DNA of 64,000 nt from Siccirubricoccus phaeus (GCF_008360935.1 NZ_SRXO01000002.1:421870-485869); one strand, 5' to 3'; positions 34,258 to 42,708 are shown, counted from the first letter of the stretch. The notes: generated from the letters alone by a model not told the origin. A program made the numbers and translations.

Positions 34258-35271
34258 ATGACACGGCATATTTGGTTCGGGTTGCTGACGGCGTTCCTGC
34301 TCGTCGGGGGCGCCGCGCAGGCGCAGACCCTGGCGACGGTGAAGCAGCGCGGCACGCTGAATTGCGGCGTTTCCCAGGGCTTCGCCGGCTTCTCCGCGCC
34401 AGACAGCCGCGGCGAATTCCGCGGCCTGGATGCGGATTACTGCCGCGCCGTCGCCGCCGCCGTGCTGGGCGACGCCACGAAGGTCCGCTTCGTCCCCCTC
34501 ACCGCCCAGGCCCGCTTCACCGCGCTGCAGACCGGCGAGATCGACGTGCTGTTCCGCAACAGCACCCAGACCTTCCTGCGCGATGCCTCGCTGGGGCTGA
34601 ACCAGGGGCCGGTGAATTTCTACGACGGCCAGGGCTTCGCCGTGCGCCGCGACGCCAATGTGAGCAAGCTGGCGGAGCTGGACGGCGCCACCATCTGCGT
34701 CGCCCAGGGCACCACGCATGAGCTGACGCTCGGCGATGTCTTCCGCGCCCGCAACCTGCGCTTCCAGCCGGTGGTGTTCGAGCGGGTGGACACCATGTAC
34801 GAGGCCTTCTTCAGCGGCCGCTGCGACGCGATGACGCAGGATGCCAGCGCCCTCGCCGGCGCCCTCACCGTCGCCCGCGACCCGGCCGCCTACCGGGTGC
34901 TGGAGGAGACGATCAGCAAAGAGCCGCTCGGCCCCTTCACCCGCAATGGCGACGACCAATGGTCCAACATCGTCATGTGGGTGCATTACGCGCTGGTGGA
35001 GGCGGAGGAGCTGGGCGTCACCCAGGGCAATGCGGCGGAACAGGCCCGCAGCGGCAGCCCGACCGCGCAGCGCCTGCTCGGCACCAGCGGCGAATTCGGC
35101 TCCCGCCTCGGCCTGGACAATGCCTGGGCGGCGAACGCCATCCGCGCCGTCGGGAATTACGGGGAGGTGTTCGAGCGCAATGTCGGCCAGGGCGGCCCGC
35201 TGAAGCTCGCGCGCGGGATCAACGGCCTTTGGACCAAGGGCGGGCTGATGTACGCCATCCCCTTCCGCTGA
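34258..35271 (+). CDS. general amino acid ABC binding protein (AapJ/BztA-like), orphan
   Basis: This 337-aa periplasmic receptor has a leader MTRHIWFGLLTAFLLVGGAAQAQ. The mature protein has LNCGVSQGFAGFSAPD, GLDADYCRAVAAAVLGD and DGATICVAQGTTHE, matching binding proteins of the general L-amino acid (Aap/Bzt) system. GGAGGAATGCG precedes the ATG. Permease and ATPase genes of this system are not nearby. Confidence 0.9.
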   Translation: MTRHIWFGLLTAFLLVGGAAQAQTLATVKQRGTLNCGVSQGFAGFSAPDSRGEFRGLDADYCRAVAAAVLGDATKVRFVPLTAQARFTALQTGEIDVLFRNSTQTFLRDASLGLNQGPVNFYDGQGFAVRRDANVSKLAELDGATICVAQGTTHELTLGDVFRARNLRFQPVVFERVDTMYEAFFSGRCDAMTQDASALAGALTVARDPAAYRVLEETISKEPLGPFTRNGDDQWSNIVMWVHYALVEAEELGVTQGNAAEQARSGSPTAQRLLGTSGEFGSRLGLDNAWAANAIRAVGNYGEVFERNVGQGGPLKLARGINGLWTKGGLMYAIPFR

Positions 35272-35356
35272 GCGCACGGCAACCTTCCGCCGCCGGGCGG
35301 CGTTTTCCTTGCCGAAGCCGTCGCCAAGGGGCGGCGGCAACGGAAAGGGATACGCC

Positions 35357-35539
35357 ATGGACAAGGACCGCATCGCTGGCGCCGCCAAGCAGGCCAAGGG
35401 CGCCGTGAAGGACGCGGCCGGCAAGGTGACCGGCGACACGAAGCTGCAGGCGGAAGGCAAGGCTGACAAGGTCGAGGGCAAGGTGCAGAGCGCCGTCGGC
35501 GGCGCCAAGGACACCGTGCGCGACGCGGCAGATAAATAA
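35357..35539 (+). CDS. CsbD-family small stress protein
   Basis: This 60-aa Lys/Ala/Gly/Asp-rich hydrophilic protein begins MDKDRIAGAAKQAKGAVKDA and continues GKVTGDTKLQAEGKADKVEGK, the CsbD pattern. Members are abundant general-stress proteins of unknown mechanism. ATG at 35357 is preceded by GGAAAGGG. It is a single gene between convergent neighbours. Confidence 0.9.
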   Translation: MDKDRIAGAAKQAKGAVKDAAGKVTGDTKLQAEGKADKVEGKVQSAVGGAKDTVRDAADK

Positions 35540-35597
35540 CTGGCGAGGACGCGCCGGGCCGTCGGCCCGGCGCGTCCCGCCGGCGCGGCGTGCCGGC

Positions 35598-37043
35598 TCA
35601 GACGAAGGCCTGGTCGCCCGCGCCCCCCGCAGCCCATGCGCCGAGAGCAGCGTCTTCCGGGTTCTGCCGGGTGCCGAAAAGATCATCGGCGGCGGCCGGG
35701 GGAAGATGGGTGCTGTCGGGCCGAGGGCCGAGGACGGCCAGCCCCGACATGAACGTCACCGTGCCGGCACCGGCCATCAGGCCGCTGGCGGCATCAGCTA
35801 TGGCGCCCAGCAGCACATCCAGGCCGTTGCCGCCCGCCAGCATATCGCTGGCCCAGCCGCCCATCAGCGTGTCGTCGCCCGCGCCGCCGACCAGCAGATC
35901 CGCGCCCGGGCCGCCCTGCAGCAGGTCATCGCCGTCGCCGCCATCCAGGGTGTTGGCGCTCTCATTGCCGATGAGCGTGTCGGCCTGCCCATTGCCGGTG
36001 CCGCTGAGTGCGCCGGCGCCGATTTCCAGCACCAGGATCTCGATATTGCCGGGCAGGGTCAGGCTGATGGTGGTGCGGATCGTGTCCTGGCCCTGATTCG
36101 GCAATTCCACCACCACATCGGCGGCGCTGCGGATGATGTAGGTGTCTTCGCCCGTGCCGCCGGCCAGGGTGTTGGCACCGCTGCCGCCATCCAGGCTGTC
36201 ATTGCCGTCCTCGCCATACAGCGCGTCATTGCCGGCGCTGCCGGACAGCGTGTCGTTGCCCGCTCCGCCGAGCGCGTAATCATCCCCGGCGCCGGCAAGG
36301 ATGCTGTCATGGCCGGCGGTGCCGGTGAGGAATTGCCGGCCTGCCTCGCTGCCATCCGGGGCAAATCCCAGATTTTCCGCCGTCAGCGCTGCGGCGGTGA
36401 CGCCCTGCAGCCGGACCAGCGGCGCGAAGCCGTTGGCGCCGCCAGTGCTGTCCCAGTCGATGACGGTGTCGCTGCCTTCCTGGCGCAGCCGGAGGAAGCC
36501 GCCGCCGCCGAAGGGGTTGCCGCCGTTGAAGCCGGCGGTGGCGGGGCCGGCGAGCCAGGCGACGAGGTCAAGCCGGTCCCCCCCGGCGCCGGCGATGAAA
36601 TCGGTGACGATGACCGGGGCGGCGGGCGTGCCGCCGGGATAGGCGAAGGTGCTGAGCAGGGAGAAGCTGTCGATGCCGCCGCCGCCGCTGACGGTGGCGG
36701 CGGCGCCGAGGAAGATCCAGTCATCCCCCAGCCCGGCCTGGACCGAGCTGCCGGCGCCGGAGGCGAAGATGCTGTCATTCCCCTCGCCGGCATTGATGTA
36801 GGCGAGTGCCGCCGCGATGACGGTGTCGTCCCCGGTGCCGCCCAGCAGCGTGTTGCTGCCGGTGTCGTCGATCAGGACGTCGTTCTCGCTGCCGCCATCC
36901 AGGGAATCATTGCCCGGCCCGCCGATGAGGAAGTCGTCGCCGCCGAGGCCCAGCAGCGTGTCGTTGCTCTCGAAGCCGGAGAGCGAGTCGTTGTCGGCGC
37001 CGCCGACCAGGCTGTCCGCGGCGCTGGTGCCAAGGGTCGGCAA
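35598..37043 (-). CDS. RTX-type calcium-binding repeat protein
   Basis: This 481-aa acidic protein is built from Gly/Asp-rich nonapeptides (GGxGxDxLx), in blocks at about 10-60, 240-290 and 350-410, separated by beta-rich linkers. It has no N-terminal signal peptide, as expected for type I secretion, where the signal is C-terminal. The hydrophobic C-terminus (AAGGAGDQAFV) is compatible with that. The start is a TTG with GAGGG 9 nt upstream. No HlyB/HlyD/TolC-type genes are adjacent, so the exporter must be elsewhere. No enzymatic domain is visible; it may be an adhesin or matrix protein. Confidence 0.88.
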   Translation of the reverse strand: MPTLGTSAADSLVGGADNDSLSGFESNDTLLGLGGDDFLIGGPGNDSLDGGSENDVLIDDTGSNTLLGGTGDDTVIAAALAYINAGEGNDSIFASGAGSSVQAGLGDDWIFLGAAATVSGGGGIDSFSLLSTFAYPGGTPAAPVIVTDFIAGAGGDRLDLVAWLAGPATAGFNGGNPFGGGGFLRLRQEGSDTVIDWDSTGGANGFAPLVRLQGVTAAALTAENLGFAPDGSEAGRQFLTGTAGHDSILAGAGDDYALGGAGNDTLSGSAGNDALYGEDGNDSLDGGSGANTLAGGTGEDTYIIRSAADVVVELPNQGQDTIRTTISLTLPGNIEILVLEIGAGALSGTGNGQADTLIGNESANTLDGGDGDDLLQGGPGADLLVGGAGDDTLMGGWASDMLAGGNGLDVLLGAIADAASGLMAGAGTVTFMSGLAVLGPRPDSTHLPPAAADDLFGTRQNPEDAALGAWAAGGAGDQAFV

Positions 37044-37284
37044 TCTTTTGCCCTCACATCTCGCAAGCCGGGGCGGAGTGTCGCACGGGCCGGTTGTGAA
37101 GGCGTAAAGACTGCGACGCCGTCATCATCAGCGCGGCGTCCGTCCGGGCCGGGCAGGGGCCGCAGGGCGTTCCCGCAAAGGCCCGATGGCCAGCGGCCCG
37201 GCGGTGCTGCCTGCCTGGGCCTCGGCCCAGGGCAGGGATACCCCCGGCGCCACGGCCAGGGGCGAGGTGGGTGGAGGCGGGCCG

Positions 37285-37881
37285 TCAGACCGCCCGCCGC
37301 GCCTTCAGCGCCGCCGCCAGCGTGCCTTCGTCCAGCACATCCAGCGCGCCGCCGATCGGCACGCCCTGGGCCAGCCGCGTCACCCGCACGCCGCTGGGCT
37401 GCAGCCGGTCGGAGAGGAAATGCGCCGTGGTCGCGCCTTCCACCGTGGCGGGCAAGGCGAGAATCACCTCCTCCACCCCCTGTTCCGCGATGCGGGCGAG
37501 CAAAGGCTGCACCGCCAGATCCTCCGGCCCCACCCCGCCCAGCGCGGAAAGGGTGCCGCCCAGCACGTGGTAGAGGCCGCGATGCGCATGGGCGCGCTCC
37601 AGCGCCCAGAGCTCGGCGACGCCTTCCACCACGCAGATCACCGAGCGGTCGCGCTGCGGGTCGCGGCAGATATGGCAGGGATCCTGGTCGTCCAGATTGC
37701 GGCAGAGCCGGCAGGGGCGGACGGCGGCCGCGGCGTCCCGCAGCGCGGCGGCCAGGGGCAGCATGGCCTCCTCCGGCCGCATCAGCATCTTCAGCACCGC
37801 CCGCCGCGCGCTGCGCCGGCCGTAGCCCGGCAGCCTGGCGAGCAGGCCGATCAGATGCTCGATGGGGTCAGGGGCGGGCAT
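37285..37881 (-). CDS. recR: recombination mediator RecR
   Basis: This 198-aa protein of the RecFOR pathway loads RecA at gaps. It shows LARLPGYGRRSARRAV (helix-hairpin-helix), a Cys4 zinc finger CRLCRN...CHICRD, and a TOPRIM domain with VVEGVAELWALE and YHVLGGTLSALGGVGPEDL. It lies downstream of ybaB on the same strand, the conserved dnaX-ybaB-recR order, but a two-hairpin repeat element separates it from ybaB. Confidence 0.96.
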   Translation of the reverse strand: MPAPDPIEHLIGLLARLPGYGRRSARRAVLKMLMRPEEAMLPLAAALRDAAAAVRPCRLCRNLDDQDPCHICRDPQRDRSVICVVEGVAELWALERAHAHRGLYHVLGGTLSALGGVGPEDLAVQPLLARIAEQGVEEVILALPATVEGATTAHFLSDRLQPSGVRVTRLAQGVPIGGALDVLDEGTLAAALKARRAV

Positions 37882-37925
37882 CGGCTGTCACGGTCGGCGG
37901 TCCTGGCATGCGGACGGCGGCTGTT

Positions 37926-38033
37926 TCCATCGCTGCCTGTTGCCCTGCCGCGGCTTCGCCGCGGCAGGCTGCGCGAGGCGCTGGTCAGGGAGCGATTCCG
38001 GCCCCCACGAAGGCGCGCAGCGACTTCGGGGCG
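37926..38033. repeat. two-hairpin element, copy E1 (inside the dnaX-ybaB-recR operon)
   Basis: Hairpin b: CCTGCCGCGGC TTC GCCGCGGCAGG at 37944-37968, preceded by GTTGC and followed by CTGCGCGAGGC. After about 30 bp comes hairpin a: CCCCACGAAG, loop GCGCGCAGCGA, CTTCGGGG at 38003-38030. The element fills the ybaB-recR gap. Confidence 0.75.
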
Positions 38034-38037
38034 ATAT

Positions 38038-38361
38038 TCAGAAGGGGAGCTTCATGCCGGCGGGCAGGTTGAGGCCGGCGGTGGCCTTCTGCATCTCCTC
38101 CGCCATCGCCGCCTCCACCTTCTGCCGCGCATCGGCATGGGCGGCGACCAGCAGATCCTCCAGCACCTCGCGATCCTCCGCCGTCATCAGGCTGGGGTCG
38201 ATGGCGACGCGCTTCAGATCGCCCTTGCCGGAGAGCGACACCTTCACCATGCCGGCGCCGGCCATGCCCTCCACCACCGTGGCGTCCAGCTTGGCCTGCA
38301 TTTCCTGCATGCGCGTCTGCATCTGCTGCGCCTGCTTCAGCATGTTACCGAGATTCTTCAT
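38038..38361 (-). CDS. ybaB: YbaB/EbfC nucleoid-associated protein
   Basis: This 107-aa protein has the dimeric DNA-binding fold of YbaB: MKNLGNMLKQAQQMQTRMQE helix, VKVSLSGKGDLKRVAIDP strand region, LEDLLVAAHADARQKVE, ending LPAGMKLPF. It lies 9 nt downstream of dnaX. Confidence 0.95.
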   Translation of the reverse strand: MKNLGNMLKQAQQMQTRMQEMQAKLDATVVEGMAGAGMVKVSLSGKGDLKRVAIDPSLMTAEDREVLEDLLVAAHADARQKVEAAMAEEMQKATAGLNLPAGMKLPF

Positions 38362-38370
38362 GGCCGTGCC

Positions 38371-40374
38371 TTACCTGTCCTCGTCCGGAGGGGGAACATC
38401 GTCGAAATCGGGCGGTTCTTCCAATTCCGCCGGCGGGATATCGCCCGGCTCCACCTCCGGCGCCTCGACGGAGGCGGGCAGCACCAGCGGCAGGCCGTAA
38501 TCATCGGCGCCTTCATCGCGCACCCGCTCGATCTGCGTGCCGGGAAAGGCGGCCAGCACGGCCTGCACCAGCGGGTGGGCGCGGGCCAGGGAAAGCCGCT
38601 CCGCCTCGGCATGGCGGCCCTGCTCGGCCAGGGTGGGTTCGCCCTCGGCATTGCTCAGCGCCACGGTCCAGCGCGTCTCCGTCAGCTCGGAGAGCAGCGT
38701 GCCGAGCTGGGCGGCGAGGTCGCGCGGCGCATCCGGCCGGACCCGGATCTCGACCCGGCCCGGGGCGAGGTGGACGGGGTGGACGCTGTGCAGCAGATGC
38801 GCATGCAGCATTGGCTTGCGGCCGGAGGCCAGCGCCACGACGTCCCGCCAGCTCTGCGGCGGCGCCACCGCCACGGGGGCCGGCATGGCCGCCACCGCGC
38901 CGCCGCCGGCGACGGCGCGCAGCCCGCCGCCGCCGCCGTTCGGGGCGGGGCGGGGGGCGCCGGCGGGTAGCGAGCCGGTTTCCATCAACCGCTTCACCAG
39001 ATCGCCCGGCGGCGGCAGCTCCGCCACATGCGCCAGGCGGATCAGCACCATCTCGGCCGCGGCGCGGCGGTCCGGCGCGCCGGCCAGCTCCCCGAGCCCC
39101 TTCAGCAGCATCTGCCAGGCCCGGCCCAGCACAGGGACGGAAAGCTTCGCCGCCAGCGCCGCGCCGCGGCTGCGCTCGCCCTCGGTCAGGCCCGGGTCGT
39201 CCTTCAACGAGGGCACGCTGCGCAGCCGCGTCAGGGTATGGGTCAGCTCCAGCAGGTCCTGCAGCACCATCCCCGGATCGGCGCCGCGCTCATGCGCCCG
39301 CTCCAGGCTGGCGAGCAGGGCAGGGACATCCCCGGCCATGGCCTGCTCCATCAGGTCCAGCACCAGGGCGCGGTCGGCCAGGCCCAGCATGTCCCGCACC
39401 GCCTCGGCGGTGACGGCGCCGTCCGGCCCGCCCAGGGCGATGGCCTGGTCCAGCAGGGAAAGCCCGTCCCGCACGCTGCCATCGGCGGCGCGGGCGACCA
39501 TGGCCAGCGCCTCGGGGTCGATCTCCACCTGCTCCTTCGCCGCGATGCGGGCGAAATGCGCGCGCAGCTCCGCCTGCGGCACGCGCTTCAGGTGGAAGGT
39601 CTGGCAGCGGCTGAGGATGGTGGCCGGCACCTTGCGCAGCTCGGTGGTGGCCAGCATGAATTTCACCTGGGCGGGCGGTTCCTCCAGCGTCTTCAGCAGC
39701 GCGTTGAACGCCGGCGTGGAGAGCATGTGGACTTCGTCCAGGATGATGACCTTGAAGCGGCCCTGGGCGGGACGGTAGCGCAGCCGCTCCCGCAGCTCCC
39801 GCACATCGTCGACGCCATTGTTGGAGGCGGCGTCCAGCTCCTGCACATCCGGGTGGCGGTCGGCGAGGATCGCCTGGCATTCCGGGCAGACGCCGCAGGG
39901 CTCCGGCGTCGGGCCGCCCTGGCCGTCCGGGCCGATGCAGTTGAGCGCGCGGGCGATGATGCGGGCGGTGGTGGTCTTCCCCACGCCGCGGACGCCGGTC
40001 AGCATGAAGGCATGCGCCACGCGGTCCTGGGCGAAGGCGTTGCGCAGGGTGCGGACCAGGGCTTCCTGGCCGATCAGCTCGGCGAAGCTGGTCGGGCGGT
40101 ATTTGCGGGCGAGGACCCGGTAGGGCGCCTGGGCAGGGGCGGGCCGGGCAAGGGCAGCGCTGGCCGGGGCGGCGAGGGCCGGCGCCGGCTGCCCGGGCGC
40201 GGCTGCAGCCGGCACGGGGGCGGCGGGCGGCGGCGGGGCGGCCGGTGCATCTGCGGCCGGCGCCGCGGCCGGCCCCGGCGCATCCCCGAACAGCCCTGGC
40301 CCCTCCGGCGGCGGCGGCTCGGGCAGGCCCTCGGCCTCTGGCGCGTCGGAGGGGCCGAAGAGGGAGGAGGACAT
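38371..40374 (-). CDS. dnaX: DNA polymerase III subunit gamma/tau
   Basis: This 667-aa clamp-loader ATPase begins with an Ala/Pro-rich, poorly conserved leader of about 85 residues. The AAA+ core follows: RPTSFAELIGQEALVRTL, Walker A GVRGVGKTTTARI, zinc-binding C(x)8CGVCPEC, Walker B ILDEVHMLS and SRC in ILSRCQTFHL. A linker rich in Gly/Ala precedes the C-terminal tau region. No obvious A-rich slippery sequence for a gamma frameshift was noticed. It is the first coding gene of dnaX-ybaB-recR, with the SRP RNA just upstream on the same strand. Confidence 0.96.
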   Translation of the reverse strand: MSSSLFGPSDAPEAEGLPEPPPPEGPGLFGDAPGPAAAPAADAPAAPPPPAAPVPAAAAPGQPAPALAAPASAALARPAPAQAPYRVLARKYRPTSFAELIGQEALVRTLRNAFAQDRVAHAFMLTGVRGVGKTTTARIIARALNCIGPDGQGGPTPEPCGVCPECQAILADRHPDVQELDAASNNGVDDVRELRERLRYRPAQGRFKVIILDEVHMLSTPAFNALLKTLEEPPAQVKFMLATTELRKVPATILSRCQTFHLKRVPQAELRAHFARIAAKEQVEIDPEALAMVARAADGSVRDGLSLLDQAIALGGPDGAVTAEAVRDMLGLADRALVLDLMEQAMAGDVPALLASLERAHERGADPGMVLQDLLELTHTLTRLRSVPSLKDDPGLTEGERSRGAALAAKLSVPVLGRAWQMLLKGLGELAGAPDRRAAAEMVLIRLAHVAELPPPGDLVKRLMETGSLPAGAPRPAPNGGGGGLRAVAGGGAVAAMPAPVAVAPPQSWRDVVALASGRKPMLHAHLLHSVHPVHLAPGRVEIRVRPDAPRDLAAQLGTLLSELTETRWTVALSNAEGEPTLAEQGRHAEAERLSLARAHPLVQAVLAAFPGTQIERVRDEGADDYGLPLVLPASVEAPEVEPGDIPPAELEEPPDFDDVPPPDEDR

Positions 40375-40427
40375 GCGCGGGCGGCGGCTTCCTGGCTAGG
40401 GCCCGCCGAGGGGCAGGGAGAAGGGGT

Positions 40428-40523
40428 GGAAGGCCGACATGCGACCCGGGCGAGAACCCGTTACGGCTGCTTCCTTCCGGACCTGACCGGGTTGGCGGGG
40501 AGTCCGTCCACCGCCGACCTTCC
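40428..40523 (-). ncRNA. ffs: bacterial small SRP RNA (4.5S type)
   Basis: The minus strand carries the nearly invariant SRP apical motif GGTCAGGTCCGGAAGGAAGC followed by AGCC, which binds Ffh. The ends GGAAGGTCGGC (40513-40523) and GTCGGCCTTCC (40428-40438) pair to close the long hairpin. Size and location just upstream of dnaX match other alphaproteobacteria. Exact 5' and 3' ends could extend a few bases. Confidence 0.93.
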
Positions 40524-40790
40524 GGGGGCACCATATCATGCCCCGCCCGCCCCGACGCAATGGGCGGGGGCGAAACATCCCCGGGATCCGCCGTGCCGCC
40601 GGGCGACCCCAGCGCAGCCGCGCCGGGTTCCGGCCGGCTGCTCCGCCGGGCCCGGGCCGGCGGTCTCCGGCATGGTCGCCGCCACGGCGGAGAGCCGGCG
40701 GCGCGCCGGGCGGTTTCCATCGGCGGCCGGGTAACCGCTGCGCCCGCCTCGGCGTAGCAGCGCCAGGGCTGCAGCCCGAGGAGACCCGCC

Positions 40791-41412
40791 ATGCCCGTCC
40801 GCCGCATCGTCCTGGCCGCATTGCTCCTGGCCCCGGAGGCCGCCCTGGCGGAACGGCGCAGCGCCCCCGCCGCGGAGCGGCAAAATGCCTCCGCCGCGGA
40901 GCGGCAAAATGCCTCCGCCGCGGAGCGGCAAAATGCCTCCGCCGCGGAGCGGCAAAATGCCTCCGCCGCGGAGCGGCAAAATGCCTCCGCCGCGGAGCGG
41001 CAAAATGCCCTCGCGGAGCGGCAAAATACCCCTGCGGAGCGGCAAAATGCCCCTGCCGGCCTCGCCCTGAAGGGCCATGACGCCGTGGCCTACCAGACGG
41101 AAGGGGCGGGCAGTGCGGGGCCGGGCCGCCTTCACCGCGCAGTGGGGCAGCGCCCGCTGGCGCTTCGCTTCCGCCGCCAACCGGGCGGCGTTCCTGGCCG
41201 ATCCGGTGCGCTACGCCCCGGCCTATGGCGGCTTCTGCGCCTATGGCATGGCCCGCGGCTACACCGCGCCCATCGACCCGGAGGCCTTCACCGTGGTGAA
41301 TGGCCGGCTCTACCTGAATTACAGCCTGGCGATCCGGGACGCCTGGTCGCAGGACATCCCGGGCGAGATCGCCCGGGCGGATGCCCACTGGCCCCGGCTC
41401 TCCGCGGAATAG
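40791..41412 (+). pseudogene. YHS-domain protein, frameshifted, with N-terminal tandem repeats
   Basis: The first frame gives a signal peptide (MPVRRIVLAALLLAPEAALA), nine AERQN-type repeats and GLALKGHDAVAYQTEG. The conserved remainder, RAVRGRAAFTAQWGSARWRF... AYGGFCAYGMARGY... NYSLAIRDAWSQDIPG, is in the +1 frame. Removing one G from the GGGG run at 41103-41106 restores a continuous frame of about 206 residues. The YHS domain probably binds metal or acts in the periplasm. It is either a true single-base mutation or a base-calling error in a G-run. If unrepaired, the product ends in an unrelated tail. Confidence 0.75.
40842..41053 (+). repeat. 24-bp in-frame tandem repeat array
   Basis: The 24-bp unit (GCGGAGCGGCAAAATGCC plus TCCGCC) repeats exactly at 40869, 40893, 40917, 40941 and 40965. 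Shortened copies follow to 41053 and a diverged copy lies before. Each unit contains the small palindrome GGCA-AAA-TGCC. Being 8 codons long it stays in frame as AERQNASA, so copy number can vary without frame loss. Confidence 0.9.
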
Positions 41413-41479
41413 CGCCCGGCCGGCGCGCCGCCCGCCCCTGGTTGCCGCCGCCCCGGCCCCGTGGCAGGGTCCCAGGCGC

Positions 41480-42406
41480 ATGCTTTCCATCCCCGCCAGC
41501 CGCCCCAACGCCTATACCGGCAGCCCCCTCGACCGCGCCGCCCTGAAGCGGGAGGATGCGGCCTGGATCGCCGCCGCCCTGGCCGATCCGGAGACGCTCT
41601 TCGCCCCGGTCTGGCGCAGCCGCAGCCTGATGAAGGGGGTGGCGGAAGGCAGGCCGGAAGCGCTCCTCGTCACCGGCGCCGCCGCCGGGGCGCTGCGCAT
41701 GGCGGGCGGGCCCTGGGCCTTCCTCGGCCTCTGGGAAGGCCGCCCGGTCTTCGCCGTGGACTGCTCGGAGGCGGCGGACCCGCTGCCGCTGCTGCCGGAA
41801 GGCATCGGCAGCTTCACCGATCTGCGCGCCGTCGCCGGCCTGCTGCCGGCCGGGGAGGCGAGCATCCTCGCCCATGCCCGCGGCCTGATGCACTGGCGGA
41901 CCAGGCACCGCTTCTGCGGCATCTGCGGCGCCGGCTGCGAGCCGGGCTCGGCCGGGCATGTCATGCACTGCACCGGCTGCCGGGCGCAGCATTTCCCGCG
42001 CACCGACCCCGCCGTCATCATGCTGGTGGTGCGCGGCGATCACTGCCTGCTCGGCCATTCCACCCGCTTTCCCAATACCACCATGTATTCCACCCTCGCC
42101 GGCTTCGTGGAGCCGGGCGAGAGCCTGGAGGAAGCGGTGCGGCGGGAAGTGCTGGAGGAAGCGGGAATCGAGGTGGGAGAGGTCTGGTACCATTCCTCCC
42201 AGCCCTGGCCCTTCCCCTCCTCCATCATGCTCGGCTTCCATGCCGAGGCGCTGAGCGAGGCCATCACCATCGATGCGACGGAGTTGCGCGACGCCCGCTG
42301 GTTCAGCCGGGCGCAATGCCTGGATCCGACGGCGCATGGCTTCAGCCTGCCGCGGGCCGATTCCATCGCCCGCCGGCTGATCGAGGACTGGATCGCCCAT
42401 TCATGA
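41480..42406 (+). CDS. nudC: NAD+ diphosphatase (Nudix, NudC)
   Basis: This 308-aa hydrolase splits NAD(H) to NMN and AMP and can remove NAD caps from RNA. It has a zinc ribbon CGICGAGC...CTGC, then FPRTDPAVIMLV and a full Nudix box GFVEPGESLEEAVRREVLEEAG, followed by SQPWPFPSSIMLGFHAEA, the NudC SQPWPFPxS motif. ATG at 41480 was picked as the first residue before a conserved N-terminus. It overlaps the next gene by ATGA. Confidence 0.94.
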   Translation: MLSIPASRPNAYTGSPLDRAALKREDAAWIAAALADPETLFAPVWRSRSLMKGVAEGRPEALLVTGAAAGALRMAGGPWAFLGLWEGRPVFAVDCSEAADPLPLLPEGIGSFTDLRAVAGLLPAGEASILAHARGLMHWRTRHRFCGICGAGCEPGSAGHVMHCTGCRAQHFPRTDPAVIMLVVRGDHCLLGHSTRFPNTTMYSTLAGFVEPGESLEEAVRREVLEEAGIEVGEVWYHSSQPWPFPSSIMLGFHAEALSEAITIDATELRDARWFSRAQCLDPTAHGFSLPRADSIARRLIEDWIAHS

Positions 42407-42708
42407 GGCGGTCGGGTATGAGGCGGCTGGCCCTGGCCCTCGGCCTGCCCCTGGCGCTGGCGGCCTGCGGCGGCAGGCCCGCTGCGCCGCCGGAGCAGGA
42501 ACCGCCGGACTACCGCGCCTGCCGCGCCGAGGCGGAGCGCAGCCCGGAACTCGGCCGGGTCTACGCCCAGTCCAACCCCGCCAGGCAGGACAATCAGGAA
42601 AGGCTGGCGGCCGAGGCCCATACCGTCCGCGCCCGCGCCTTCCGGGACTGCCTGCGCGCCCGCGGCCTGCCCAGCCCGGGCGGGGTGGAGGCGGTCAGGC
42701 CACGCTGA
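42403..42708 (+). CDS. small lipoprotein of unknown function
   Basis: This 101-aa protein has a leader MRRLALALGLPLALAACGG with a clear lipobox (LAAC). The mature part is DYRACRAEAERSPELGRVYAQ, then a helix ending FRDCLRARGLPSPGGVE. I recall similar short proteins in Acetobacteraceae mislabelled as phosphoribosylamine-glycine ligase; nothing here supports an enzyme. ATG at 42403 overlaps the nudC stop, and ATG at 42418 also fits the leader. The 3' end overlaps the convergent kinase gene by 14 bp. Confidence 0.78.
   Translation: MRRSGMRRLALALGLPLALAACGGRPAAPPEQEPPDYRACRAEAERSPELGRVYAQSNPARQDNQERLAAEAHTVRARAFRDCLRARGLPSPGGVEAVRPR

Noticed and set aside
40428..40523. tmRNA or RNase P RNA as alternatives for the structured RNA
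   Set aside because: The short length and the GGAAGGAAGC SRP signature are specific for the small SRP RNA.
40842..41053. Candidate CRISPR array (regular 24-bp units)
   Set aside because: The units are contiguous without spacers, in frame within a secreted protein, and no cas genes are nearby.
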